From assembly GCF_001570605.1 (NCBI RefSeq), contig NZ_BBXG01000012.1, positions 62,001 to 126,000 of the forward strand: a DNA stretch of 64,000 bases, given 5' to 3'. Shown piece by piece: positions 57,226 to 64,000 of this stretch (position 1 is the first letter of the stretch; the number at the start of each line of letters is the position of its first letter). This DNA is from Herbidospora cretacea (GTDB lineage: Bacteria; Actinomycetota; Actinomycetes; Streptosporangiales; Streptosporangiaceae). The translations under genes and the position numbers were made by a program. The notes under the pieces are model-generated. The model did no database searches. It worked only from the letters and a program-made list of their open reading frames with translations, and was not told where the DNA came from.

Positions 57226-58028
57226 CGCCACCACCGGGCGGTCAGCGCGACCGCGACGGCCAGCCCGGCGGTGGTCAGCACGCCGCCCTCGCCCAGCAGC
57301 CAGGGGGCCTGCGGCCGCGTCATGGCCTGCCCGACGAAGTAGATCCCGGCGTTGAGCGTGGCGTGCACGACGAGAACCGGCCAGATCGACCCCGTCCGCA
57401 GCCGGAACCACACCAGCGGGAAGGCCAGCACGACCGACTGGATCGCGAACCACAGCAGCGCGTAGGCCGTCGGCACGCCGGGATCGACCGCCCCCGGCAC
57501 GAACAGCATCAGCGGCACGTGGAACAGCGCCCACGCCAGGCCGACGACGAGCGCGACGACGTCGGCCGAGTGCCGCTCCCCGAGCCGGGTCGCCAGGAAC
57601 GAACTCCACCCGAGCTGCTCGCCGAGCGCGAGGACGAGATACGGCGCCAGCCCCGGGACGAGCCCCACGGCGACCATGAGCGGCGGCGGCATCGGCAGCC
57701 CGTCGGGGCTGAAGGAGGCCAGCCCGGTGAGCCATCCGACGCCGTAGGCGAGCGCGAGCCCCGCGACGGGGATCGCCCACGCGTGCAGCAGCGTCGCGAG
57801 GGGGACCTTCCGGAACCCCCACGGAAAGCCGCGCGCCCGGAAGGCCACGGCGGCGGCGACGGCCGGCGCGAGGGCCTGACCGTAGAGGGCGAGCTGCGCG
57901 GGAACGGGCGCGTCCCCGACGCGGTCGAGGTCGACCCCCCGGGAGACGGCGTAGGCGACGGCGGGGAGCACGAGAACGGGCAGCACGACGGCGAACGTGG
58001 TGAGCTGCCGGGAGGTGTCGGTCTTCAC
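57195..58028 (-). CDS. CPBP-family membrane protein with altered active site
   Basis: A 277-residue membrane protein with about eight hydrophobic segments and the CPBP/CAAX-protease layout. Motif 1, normally EExxxR, reads GEQLGWSSF, so the second glutamate is Gln and the arginine is Ser. Motif 2 is intact in form (ALFHVPLM), as is motif 3 (VVHATLNAG). It may be a non-proteolytic relative or have changed specificity. The GTG at 58028 is one of two possible starts (58064 the other). Its 3' end overlaps ftsH by 31 bases. Confidence 0.75.
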   Translation of the reverse strand: MKTDTSRQLTTFAVVLPVLVLPAVAYAVSRGVDLDRVGDAPVPAQLALYGQALAPAVAAAVAFRARGFPWGFRKVPLATLLHAWAIPVAGLALAYGVGWLTGLASFSPDGLPMPPPLMVAVGLVPGLAPYLVLALGEQLGWSSFLATRLGERHSADVVALVVGLAWALFHVPLMLFVPGAVDPGVPTAYALLWFAIQSVVLAFPLVWFRLRTGSIWPVLVVHATLNAGIYFVGQAMTRPQAPWLLGEGGVLTTAGLAVAVALTARWWRQSRVSPAAA

Positions 58029-58152
58029 GGGACCAGTCGACGGGGCGGGCGGTCCCGCCCGCATGAACGAGGAGTCCCGTCGGCGTCCCGGCCCGCCGGG
58101 GTCCCGGTCGCGCCGGGACTCCGGTCCCATTCCCTCGCCTGCGGACAGCCCC

Positions 58153-58158
58153 GACAAT
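58153..58158 (+). promoter_or_regulatory. Candidate -10 box GACAAT, leaderless start
   Basis: Six bases before ATG 58165 of the histidine kinase. Confidence 0.35.
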
Positions 58159-58164
58159 GGGCCC

Positions 58165-60069
58165 ATGCCGACCGTCCGATGGCCCTGGGTGGTGCCGGTG
58201 CTCTGCGCGGCCGCCGTCGTCGTCGGCGTCGTCCTGACCGCCGGGGTCGAGCACGCCGACACCGACTATCTCGTGCTGGACGCCATCGTCGGCCTGACCT
58301 ACCCGGTGACCGGCGCCCTCATCGTCACCGCCCGGCCCCGCCATCCGGTCGGCTGGCTGTTCTGCCTCGGCGGCGCGGGGCTGGCCCTCCAGGCGCTCGC
58401 CGGTGGCTACGCCGCTTTCGGCGAGGCCCACGGCTGGCCCGGCACCCTGGCGGCCGGCTGGGTCACCAACTGGGTGTTCCTGGCCGGGTTCGGGCCGCTC
58501 CTGCTGCTCCCGCTCTACCTCCCCGACGGCCGGCTCCCGTCGAGGCGCTGGCGCGTGCCCGCCGCCGTCATGATCGCCGCGCTGGCCGGCCTGCACGTCC
58601 TGCTCATGCTGCGGGACCGCATCTGGGTGTGGGGGGACGAGCGCCCGAACCCGATCGGGTTCGTCCCGACCGAGCCGCACGCCGCCACCGCGTTCGCGGT
58701 CGTCGCGACCGTCGTCGGCGTGACAGGCGCGGTCGCCCTGGCCACCCGGTTGCGGCACGACCGCAGGCGGCTGCTGCCCGTCTTCGCCGCCGTGGTGGCG
58801 CTCGCGGTGGCCGTGGCCGTCGACGCGCAGTTCCCGTCGGAGTCGACGCTCGGCGTGCCGCTGCTGGCGGTCACGCTGCCGCTGGTCCCGGTCGCGACGG
58901 CGGTCTCCATCTTCCGCTACCGGCTGTTCGACATCGAGGTGCTGCTCCGCCGGACCGTCGTCTACACGCTGCTCACCGGCCTGCTGCTGGCCGTCTACCT
59001 CGGCGTCGTGGCCACCGCCCACGCGCTGATGGCCTCGACCGAGACGCTGGTCGCCACCGCTGTGGTCGCGGTCGCGTTCGCGCCGCTGCGGGCCGCGCTG
59101 CAGAAGGCGGTGGGCCGGTGGCTGTTCGGCCATCGCGGCGACCCCGCCACGGCGCTCAACCAGCTGGGGGTACGGCTTGAGGCCGCCGCCGACCCCACCC
59201 GGCTGCTCGACGGGGCGGCCGAGACGGTCGCCTCCACCCTGCGGCTGCCCGCTGTCGCGGTGGTGTCGGCGGACGGTGTGACCGTCTCCGAGATCGGCCG
59301 GACGGGGGGCGAAGCCGTACGGCTCCCGCTGACGGCGAGCGGGCGGCACGAAGGCGAGCTGAGAGCGGCCCCGCGCTCGCCGGGGGAGCCGCTGTCCCGC
59401 GCCGACCTGGCCATCCTCACCGACCTGGCGCGGCACCTGGCGGTCGCGCTGGCGGCGGCGCGGCTGGCCCGGGAGGTCCAGGAGTCGCGCGAACACCTGG
59501 TCAAGGCCCGCGAGGAGGAACGCCGCCGCCTGCGCCGCGACCTGCACGACGGCCTCGGACCGGGCCTGGCCGCCATCGGGCTGGGCCTGGACCTCATCGA
59601 GGCGACGTCGCCGACCGAGACGGTCCGCAACGTGCGCGAGCTGACCCAGACGCTGGTGGCCGACGTGCGCAGGATCGTGCACGACCTGCGCCCCCCGGCC
59701 CTCGACGAACTCGGCCTCGCCGGAGCGCTCGAAGACCTCGCCCTCGACGCGACCGGCCCGCGGGTGACCGTCTCCCTGACCGCCCTGCCCGACCTGCCCG
59801 CCGCCGTGGAGGTGGCGGCCTACCGGATCGCGCAGGAGGCGCTGTCGAACGCCCTGAAGCACGCCGAGGCGACCCGCGTCGAGATCGCCGCCACCGCCGG
59901 GAACGGCCGCCTGACCGTCACCGTCACCGACGACGGCCGGGGCCTGCCCGACCCGCTCGTCGAGGGCGTCGGCAGCGGCAGCATGCGCGACCGCGCCGCC
60001 GAACTCGGCGGCACCCTCACCCGAACATCCGAGAACGGCACGATCGTGAAGGCGGTGCTTCCGCTGTGA
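58165..60069 (+). CDS. Sensor histidine kinase with GAF, NarL class
   Basis: A 634-residue kinase. Residues 8-300 hold about eight to nine hydrophobic segments. A GAF-like domain (about 330-435) follows, then HisKA_3 with His461 (RRDLHDGLGPGLA) and a HATPase domain (EALSNALKHAEATRV, VTDDGRGLPDP, GSGSMRDRAAELGG). It phosphorylates the response regulator encoded next, which overlaps by four bases (GTGA). The build, membrane sensor of the 7TM-like type plus GAF, is common in actinomycetes; the signal is unknown. Confidence 0.9.
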   Translation: MPTVRWPWVVPVLCAAAVVVGVVLTAGVEHADTDYLVLDAIVGLTYPVTGALIVTARPRHPVGWLFCLGGAGLALQALAGGYAAFGEAHGWPGTLAAGWVTNWVFLAGFGPLLLLPLYLPDGRLPSRRWRVPAAVMIAALAGLHVLLMLRDRIWVWGDERPNPIGFVPTEPHAATAFAVVATVVGVTGAVALATRLRHDRRRLLPVFAAVVALAVAVAVDAQFPSESTLGVPLLAVTLPLVPVATAVSIFRYRLFDIEVLLRRTVVYTLLTGLLLAVYLGVVATAHALMASTETLVATAVVAVAFAPLRAALQKAVGRWLFGHRGDPATALNQLGVRLEAAADPTRLLDGAAETVASTLRLPAVAVVSADGVTVSEIGRTGGEAVRLPLTASGRHEGELRAAPRSPGEPLSRADLAILTDLARHLAVALAAARLAREVQESREHLVKAREEERRRLRRDLHDGLGPGLAAIGLGLDLIEATSPTETVRNVRELTQTLVADVRRIVHDLRPPALDELGLAGALEDLALDATGPRVTVSLTALPDLPAAVEVAAYRIAQEALSNALKHAEATRVEIAATAGNGRLTVTVTDDGRGLPDPLVEGVGSGSMRDRAAELGGTLTRTSENGTIVKAVLPL

Positions 60070-60695
60070 AGGTACTCCTCGCCGACGACCACCCCCTGCT
60101 GAGGCACGGGCTGCGGGCCCTGCTCGAACAGGTCGGCGGCGCCGAGGTCGTCGGCGAGGCGGGCGACGGCGAGGAGGCCGTCGCGATGGCCCTCTCCCTG
60201 AACCCCGACGTCGTCGTCATGGACCTGGTGATGCCGGGAGTCGGCGGCCTGGAGGCGACCCGCCGCCTCATCGACCAGCGCCCCGACCTGGGCATCCTGG
60301 TCCTCACCATGTCCGAGGACGACGCGTCGGTCTTCGCCGCCCTGCGCGCGGGCGCGCGCGGCTACGTCCTCAAGGGAACCGGCGGCGGCGACTTCCTCGC
60401 CGCCGTCACCGCCGTCTCCAAGGGCGAGGCCGTGTACGGCCCCGCGGTCGCCCGCCGCATCCGCCGGTTCCTCACCAGCGGCCCCGGCACCGGCCCGTTC
60501 CCCGAGCTGACGCAGCGCGAGCGCGAGATCCTCGACCTGCTCGCCAACGGCAGGACCAACGCCGAGATAGCCCGCACGCTGTACCTCAGCCTGAAGACCG
60601 TGAAGAACCACCTGACCAGCGTCTTCGCCAAACTCCAGGTGGCCGACCGCGCCCAGGCGGTGGTCCGCGCCCGCCAGGCGGGCCTGGGCGAGTGA
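60066..60695 (+). CDS. LuxR-type response regulator
   Basis: A 209-residue NarL-family regulator: receiver with DD at 7-8, Asp53 (VVMDLVMPG) and Lys in YVLKG; C-terminal HTH (LTQREREILDLLANGRTNAEIA, LKTVKNHLTSVFAKL). The GTG start overlaps the kinase stop. Targets unknown. Confidence 0.93.
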   Translation: MKVLLADDHPLLRHGLRALLEQVGGAEVVGEAGDGEEAVAMALSLNPDVVVMDLVMPGVGGLEATRRLIDQRPDLGILVLTMSEDDASVFAALRAGARGYVLKGTGGGDFLAAVTAVSKGEAVYGPAVARRIRRFLTSGPGTGPFPELTQREREILDLLANGRTNAEIARTLYLSLKTVKNHLTSVFAKLQVADRAQAVVRARQAGLGE

Positions 60696-60787
60696 CCGAG
60701 CGGTGATTTGGTGCAAAGCAGGCATTACCCCTAAATCGGGCGGGGCAGATTGATCGCGGAACACTTCTGAAACGGGGGAGACCGACC

Positions 60788-61378
60788 GTGAGTCAGTCGA
60801 GTCAGTCGATGCACGAAGAGATCATCAGCAAGCTGGGCCCGCAGGGGATCCAGCAGATGGCGTCCCTGCTGGGAACGGACGCCGAGTCGGCCAAGCCGGC
60901 CATCCAGGCCTGTCTGGCCACCGTCATCTGCGGCATGGCCCGCAACTGCGGCGAGCCCAAGGGGGCCCAGTCGCTGCGGTCCGCCATGGACGACCACTCG
61001 GCCGCCGACCCCTTCCGGGACATCGCCGCCCTGGCGAACGACCAGGAGGGGCAGCGCATCCTGGCCCACGTCCTCGGGGTCCCGGGCAGCCGTCAGGCCG
61101 CCGAGGGCATCGCCCAGTTCATGGGCATGAACTCGGGCGCCGTCATGAAGATGATGGCGATGGTCGCGCCGATGGCGATGGCCATGATGGCCCACCGGAT
61201 CGACCAGAACCACATGGACGCGACCGCCATGGCGCGTGAGCTGCGCCGCCAGGAGTCGGCGATGAGCACGACGAGCTTCGGCGACATGCTCAGCGGCGTC
61301 CTCGGCGGGATCTTCGGTGGCGCGCAGCAGGGCGGCGCCAAGCCGAAGTCGAAGCCGCAGCGGGGCCAGCGCGTCTAA
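60788..61378 (+). CDS. DUF937 family protein
   Basis: A 196-residue protein of the DUF937 (YidB-like) family: HEEIISKLGPQGIQQMASLLG, HVLGVPGSRQAAEGIAQFMGM, then a methionine-rich helix (VMKMMAMVAPMAMAMMAHR) and a Gly-rich tail FGDMLSGVLGGIFGG. The family role is unknown. GTG 60788 has a GGGGGAG ribosome site. Its stop shares CTAA with the convergent channel gene. Confidence 0.85.
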   Translation: MSQSSQSMHEEIISKLGPQGIQQMASLLGTDAESAKPAIQACLATVICGMARNCGEPKGAQSLRSAMDDHSAADPFRDIAALANDQEGQRILAHVLGVPGSRQAAEGIAQFMGMNSGAVMKMMAMVAPMAMAMMAHRIDQNHMDATAMARELRRQESAMSTTSFGDMLSGVLGGIFGGAQQGGAKPKSKPQRGQRV

Positions 61379-63228
61379 CGCTCCGCCAGCACTATCACCT
61401 TGTCACCGGCTTCGAAGACGAGCTCGGCTGATTTGGCCGGATTGAGCACGACGCCGAAGTGGGGCGGTTCGCTGACGCGGGCCGCCCGCCGGTAGCCGAT
61501 GGCCGTCTCGCCCCTGCGGCGGGCCGATTCGATGACCGTCGCGAACGTGACGGGGCGGCCCTCGGTGACGTAGTCGCTCGCCGGTCTCGGATAGATCTCC
61601 GAGCCGCGCGAGTCGAAGAGATAGCCGAAGACGTCGGACAGGTGACGGTTCTCGGCGAGCTGCGCGAGCAGCAGGCCGATGACGGTGTCGCTGATGACGA
61701 TGTCGTCGGCCTCGGTGACCTCGGCGAGTTCCCTGTTGTTCTCGTCGTGCATCTCACTGACGATCGAGTAACGCTCGTGCATGACCGTCTGCATGTCGCG
61801 CAGCTGCAGCAGCGACATCAGCGTGCGCGTGTCGGCGTGGTGCGGCTCGTAGCGGTCGTCCGACAGGACGATGACGTGCTGGTAGAGGCCCACGCCGAGG
61901 GACTCCAGGGCATAGCGGTCGGTGGTCTCGCAGTCCTTCACGTTCAGCGTGAGGTTGCGCAGCCCGCCCAGGTTCCCGCCCGCGTCCGGGTGTCCCGCCG
62001 CCACGTCGAGCACCGAGCCCGGCGCCACGTATCCGTCGAGATACCGCACGATCGTGCCCGCGCGGCCGTTCCACCCGAGCACCAGCGTGCGTTCGGGTTC
62101 CAGCCTGGCGCGGTCCGCGCGCACGATCGCGTCCTCGTCGATGCCCGCGCTCTGCGAGGCGAGCCGGATCGTGGTGTCGTCCTGGGCGATGACGATGACC
62201 TCGTCGCCCTCCGCGATCGGCGTGTCCATCGGCGGGTTCAGCTCCACGCCGCCGGCCCGCCGCAGGCCGATGACGGTGGCCGTCTCGAAAGCGGTCAGAG
62301 CCTGGCTGTACGTCTTGCCGCTCAGCGACGGCACCCTGCGGAGATAGATCTCACCGTCGTCGAAGTTCAGCAGGTCCATGCAGACGACCGACATGCCCGA
62401 CTGCCGCGACGACTGCACGATGAGCCGCGCCGACGTGTCGTCGGAGTCGACCAGGTGCACGCCCGGCCCGCCCGCGAGCCGCGCGGCGGCCATGTTGCCC
62501 GAATCGGCGATGGCGGCCACGACCGGCGGGTGGTCGCCCCGGCGCTTGGCCAGGGCGAGCAGGGTCTTGATGACGTGGGCGTCGGGGTCGTCGCCGGACG
62601 GCGACAGCACCACGATCGACCGGGCCGCGCTGAGGTTCATCAGGTCGAGGGCGGCCCACTCGGTGGGGCGGCCGGTCCGGCAGACGATGCGGGTGTGCCG
62701 GGTGTCGGGGATGCGGTCGCGCAGGTCGTCCTCCATGGCGACCTTGTCCCTGTCGGCCAGGATCGCGATGACCGACTTGTGGTCCCTGGCCTTCACGAGC
62801 TCCGCGACGATCGTGAACACCTGGTCGGACCAGCCGAGGATGACGGTGTGCTGCGTCTCGATGATGCGCGACCGGCCCTTGCGCAGGTCCTCGACCTTGG
62901 TCTTGAGCCCGGCCGACAGCAGGCCGACGAACAGCGACACGAAGAACAGCCCGCCGAGCGAGGCGATCAGCATGATCGCCAGATAGGGCGCGGTGCCGTC
63001 GTCGGACGCGATCTTCCCCGGGCTGAGCGTGCGCATCAGCGACGCCCACAGCGCCCCGGAGAACCCGTTCTCGATCTCGCCGGGTGTGAGCAGGACCGCG
63101 AGCGCGCCGACCCCGACGATCAGGGTCGCGCAGAACGCCGCCAGCCACCCGATGAGCGCGCCGGTCCCCCTCGACATGGTGTTGTCGAACCAGTACCGCA
63201 CTCTCTCGCGCATTTTCGCCTGTGCCAC
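61375..63228 (-). CDS. CASTOR/POLLUX-like channel protein with RCK domains
   Basis: A 617-residue protein. Two N-terminal membrane segments (about 25-47 and 80-105) flank a pore-like loop (SGALWASLMRTLSPG). Two large cytoplasmic nucleotide-binding halves follow (TVILGWSDQVFTIVAELV; TLVLGWNGRAGTIVRYLD), with RCK/TrkA-C-like ends. This matches bacterial relatives of the plant CASTOR/POLLUX ion channels. GTG 63228 behind GGGGAGG gives the usual family start (AQAKMRERVRYWFDNTMSRG); longer frames reach ATG 63288. Confidence 0.85.
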   Translation of the reverse strand: MAQAKMRERVRYWFDNTMSRGTGALIGWLAAFCATLIVGVGALAVLLTPGEIENGFSGALWASLMRTLSPGKIASDDGTAPYLAIMLIASLGGLFFVSLFVGLLSAGLKTKVEDLRKGRSRIIETQHTVILGWSDQVFTIVAELVKARDHKSVIAILADRDKVAMEDDLRDRIPDTRHTRIVCRTGRPTEWAALDLMNLSAARSIVVLSPSGDDPDAHVIKTLLALAKRRGDHPPVVAAIADSGNMAAARLAGGPGVHLVDSDDTSARLIVQSSRQSGMSVVCMDLLNFDDGEIYLRRVPSLSGKTYSQALTAFETATVIGLRRAGGVELNPPMDTPIAEGDEVIVIAQDDTTIRLASQSAGIDEDAIVRADRARLEPERTLVLGWNGRAGTIVRYLDGYVAPGSVLDVAAGHPDAGGNLGGLRNLTLNVKDCETTDRYALESLGVGLYQHVIVLSDDRYEPHHADTRTLMSLLQLRDMQTVMHERYSIVSEMHDENNRELAEVTEADDIVISDTVIGLLLAQLAENRHLSDVFGYLFDSRGSEIYPRPASDYVTEGRPVTFATVIESARRRGETAIGYRRAARVSEPPHFGVVLNPAKSAELVFEAGDKVIVLAER

Positions 63229-63336
63229 AGGGCCTCCCCGCCGCCGCTCAACCCGGACAAGGTACTCCTCATGACCATCAGCCCGCATATCGGTTGACAA
63301 ACGATGAAAACGACTTCGGGACTAAGGTGGGCTGAC

Positions 63337-63933
63337 GTGACCGAGCTCATTCTCGCCTCCGCGTCCCCCGCTCGCCTGGGCGTTCTCCGCGCCGCCGGGC
63401 TGGAGCCCAAAGTCATCGTCAGCGGTGTCGACGAGTCCGCCGTCACCGCGCCGACCCCCGCCGACCTCGCCCTCGTCCTGGCGAAAGCCAAGGCCAGAGC
63501 GGTCGCCGACACACTTTCCGGCGACGTGCTGGTGATCGGCTGCGACTCGGTGCTGGAGTTCGGCGGGGTGGCCTACGGGAAACCCGCGTCGGCCGAGGAG
63601 GCCACGGAACGGTGGCTGTCGCTGCGCGGACATACCGGACGACTGCTGACCGGTCACAGTGTCATCGACGTGGCCTCGGGGCGTGAGGTGGGCGAGACGT
63701 GCGCGACGACGGTCCATTTCGGGACCCCGTCCGACGCGGAGATCGCGGCCTACGTGGCGAGCGGCGAACCGCTGGCCGTGGCCGGGGCCTTCACCCTCGA
63801 CGGCCTCGGCGGCTGGTTCGTCGACGGCATCGAGGGGGACCACGGCAACGTGCTGGGCATCTCGCTCCCGCTGGTCCGCCGTCTGCTGGGTGAGCTGGGG
63901 GTCGAAGTCACCTCGCTGTGGAGCCGGGCGTAA
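63337..63933 (+). CDS. maf: Maf nucleotide pyrophosphatase
   Basis: A 198-residue Maf/HAM1-fold protein. It opens [21 protein letters not shown], has the catalytic-site segments [10 protein letters not shown] and [20 protein letters not shown], and ends [14 protein letters not shown]. Maf proteins hydrolyse non-canonical or canonical nucleotides and influence septum formation. GTG 63337 follows a TAAGGT box by eight bases and probably has no leader. Confidence 0.93.
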   Translation: MTELILASASPARLGVLRAAGLEPKVIVSGVDESAVTAPTPADLALVLAKAKARAVADTLSGDVLVIGCDSVLEFGGVAYGKPASAEEATERWLSLRGHTGRLLTGHSVIDVASGREVGETCATTVHFGTPSDAEIAAYVASGEPLAVAGAFTLDGLGGWFVDGIEGDHGNVLGISLPLVRRLLGELGVEVTSLWSRA

Positions 63934-63973
63934 CGGTGCAAGCCCGTGGATCGCGGGTGAGGCGTTGATTCGC

Positions 63974-63979
63974 TAGCCT
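63974..63979 (+). promoter_or_regulatory. Candidate -10 box TAGCCT, leaderless start
   Basis: Seven bases before the ATG at 63987. Confidence 0.45.
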
Positions 63980-63986
63980 CGCCCTC

Positions 63987-64000
63987 ATGGTCGGTGGTGG
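63987..64000 (+). CDS. Start of a gene cut by the window edge
   Basis: ATG 63987 opens MVGG and runs off the window. Only the close -10 box supports it as a start. The product cannot be named. Confidence 0.35.

Noticed and set aside
54709-59862. A 1717-codon open frame on the minus strand
   Set aside because: It lies antisense to the DUF1269, ftsH and kinase genes and spans several unrelated genes. The translation is low-complexity with no domain. Long antisense frames are normal at this GC content.

Overview
The window is high-GC DNA with the gene style of an actinomycete, probably a member of the Streptosporangiales (Nonomuraea or Streptosporangium type). The family is inferred from general impression and not from a marker gene. 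The pointers are dense GTG starts, many ATGA/GTGA gene overlaps, actinobacterial regulator families, many start codons directly behind a TANNNT box, and secreted proteins with Tat/Sec-like leaders. There is no rRNA, no CRISPR array and no complete mobile element. One tRNA is present, tRNA-Ala(GGC).

Layout. 0-10.5 kb is ordinary metabolism and signalling: the tail of a StyA-like flavin monooxygenase with its StyB-like reductase, a DUF899 protein, an unknown coupled gene pair in an AT-rich patch, DUF1203, an MFS exporter, a cytochrome P450 with its 3Fe-4S ferredoxin, a NarL-type two-component pair, an SMP-30-like protein and an AlkD-like repair protein. 10.5-18.2 kb holds a leftward methyltransferase / SpoIIE phosphatase / membrane sensor operon, a tandem duplicated beta-propeller gene pair, a DUF817 membrane protein and an ADP-ribosylglycohydrolase.

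18.2-24.4 kb is a compact leftward polyketide operon of four genes: a KAS III-like acyltransferase, a discrete ACP, a second KAS III-like protein and an iterative type I PKS (KS-AT-TH/DH-ACP, no ketoreductase). The architecture predicts an orsellinic-acid-type aromatic acid that is handed from the PKS to the free ACP and then to an acceptor. No glycosyltransferase, halogenase or core scaffold gene is adjacent, so the acceptor is unknown. This is the most interesting system in the window.

24.6-35.4 kb holds a secreted CBM2 esterase, a tiny secreted peptide, two tandem ABC-F proteins behind a leader that contains a nine-codon upstream ORF, a divergent NmrA/TetR pair with an inverted-repeat operator, an epoxide hydrolase facing a WYL-family regulator that has lost its DNA-binding domain, and a secreted nuclease. 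35.6-41.5 kb is an accessory zone of lower GC that ends at tRNA-Ala. It holds unknown proteins, an RTX-like protein, an ankyrin pseudogene and three copies of a structured repeat that includes decayed tRNA 3' ends.

41.9-50.7 kb is a stress-signalling locus: rhodanese/GlxA, a STAS antagonist, then an RsbR-RsbS-RsbT-like stressosome operon with an RsbX-like phosphatase, a hybrid kinase and a receiver-SpoIIE phosphatase, and a second GlxA regulator. No sigma factor gene is present. 50.7-64 kb returns to core-like genes: MFS, PTH2-like hydrolase, DUF3616, a membrane-anchored protein, DUF1269, FtsH, a CPBP protein with an altered active site, a second NarL-type two-component pair, DUF937, a CASTOR/POLLUX-like channel protein and Maf. 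The right edge cuts a gene that begins at 63987.
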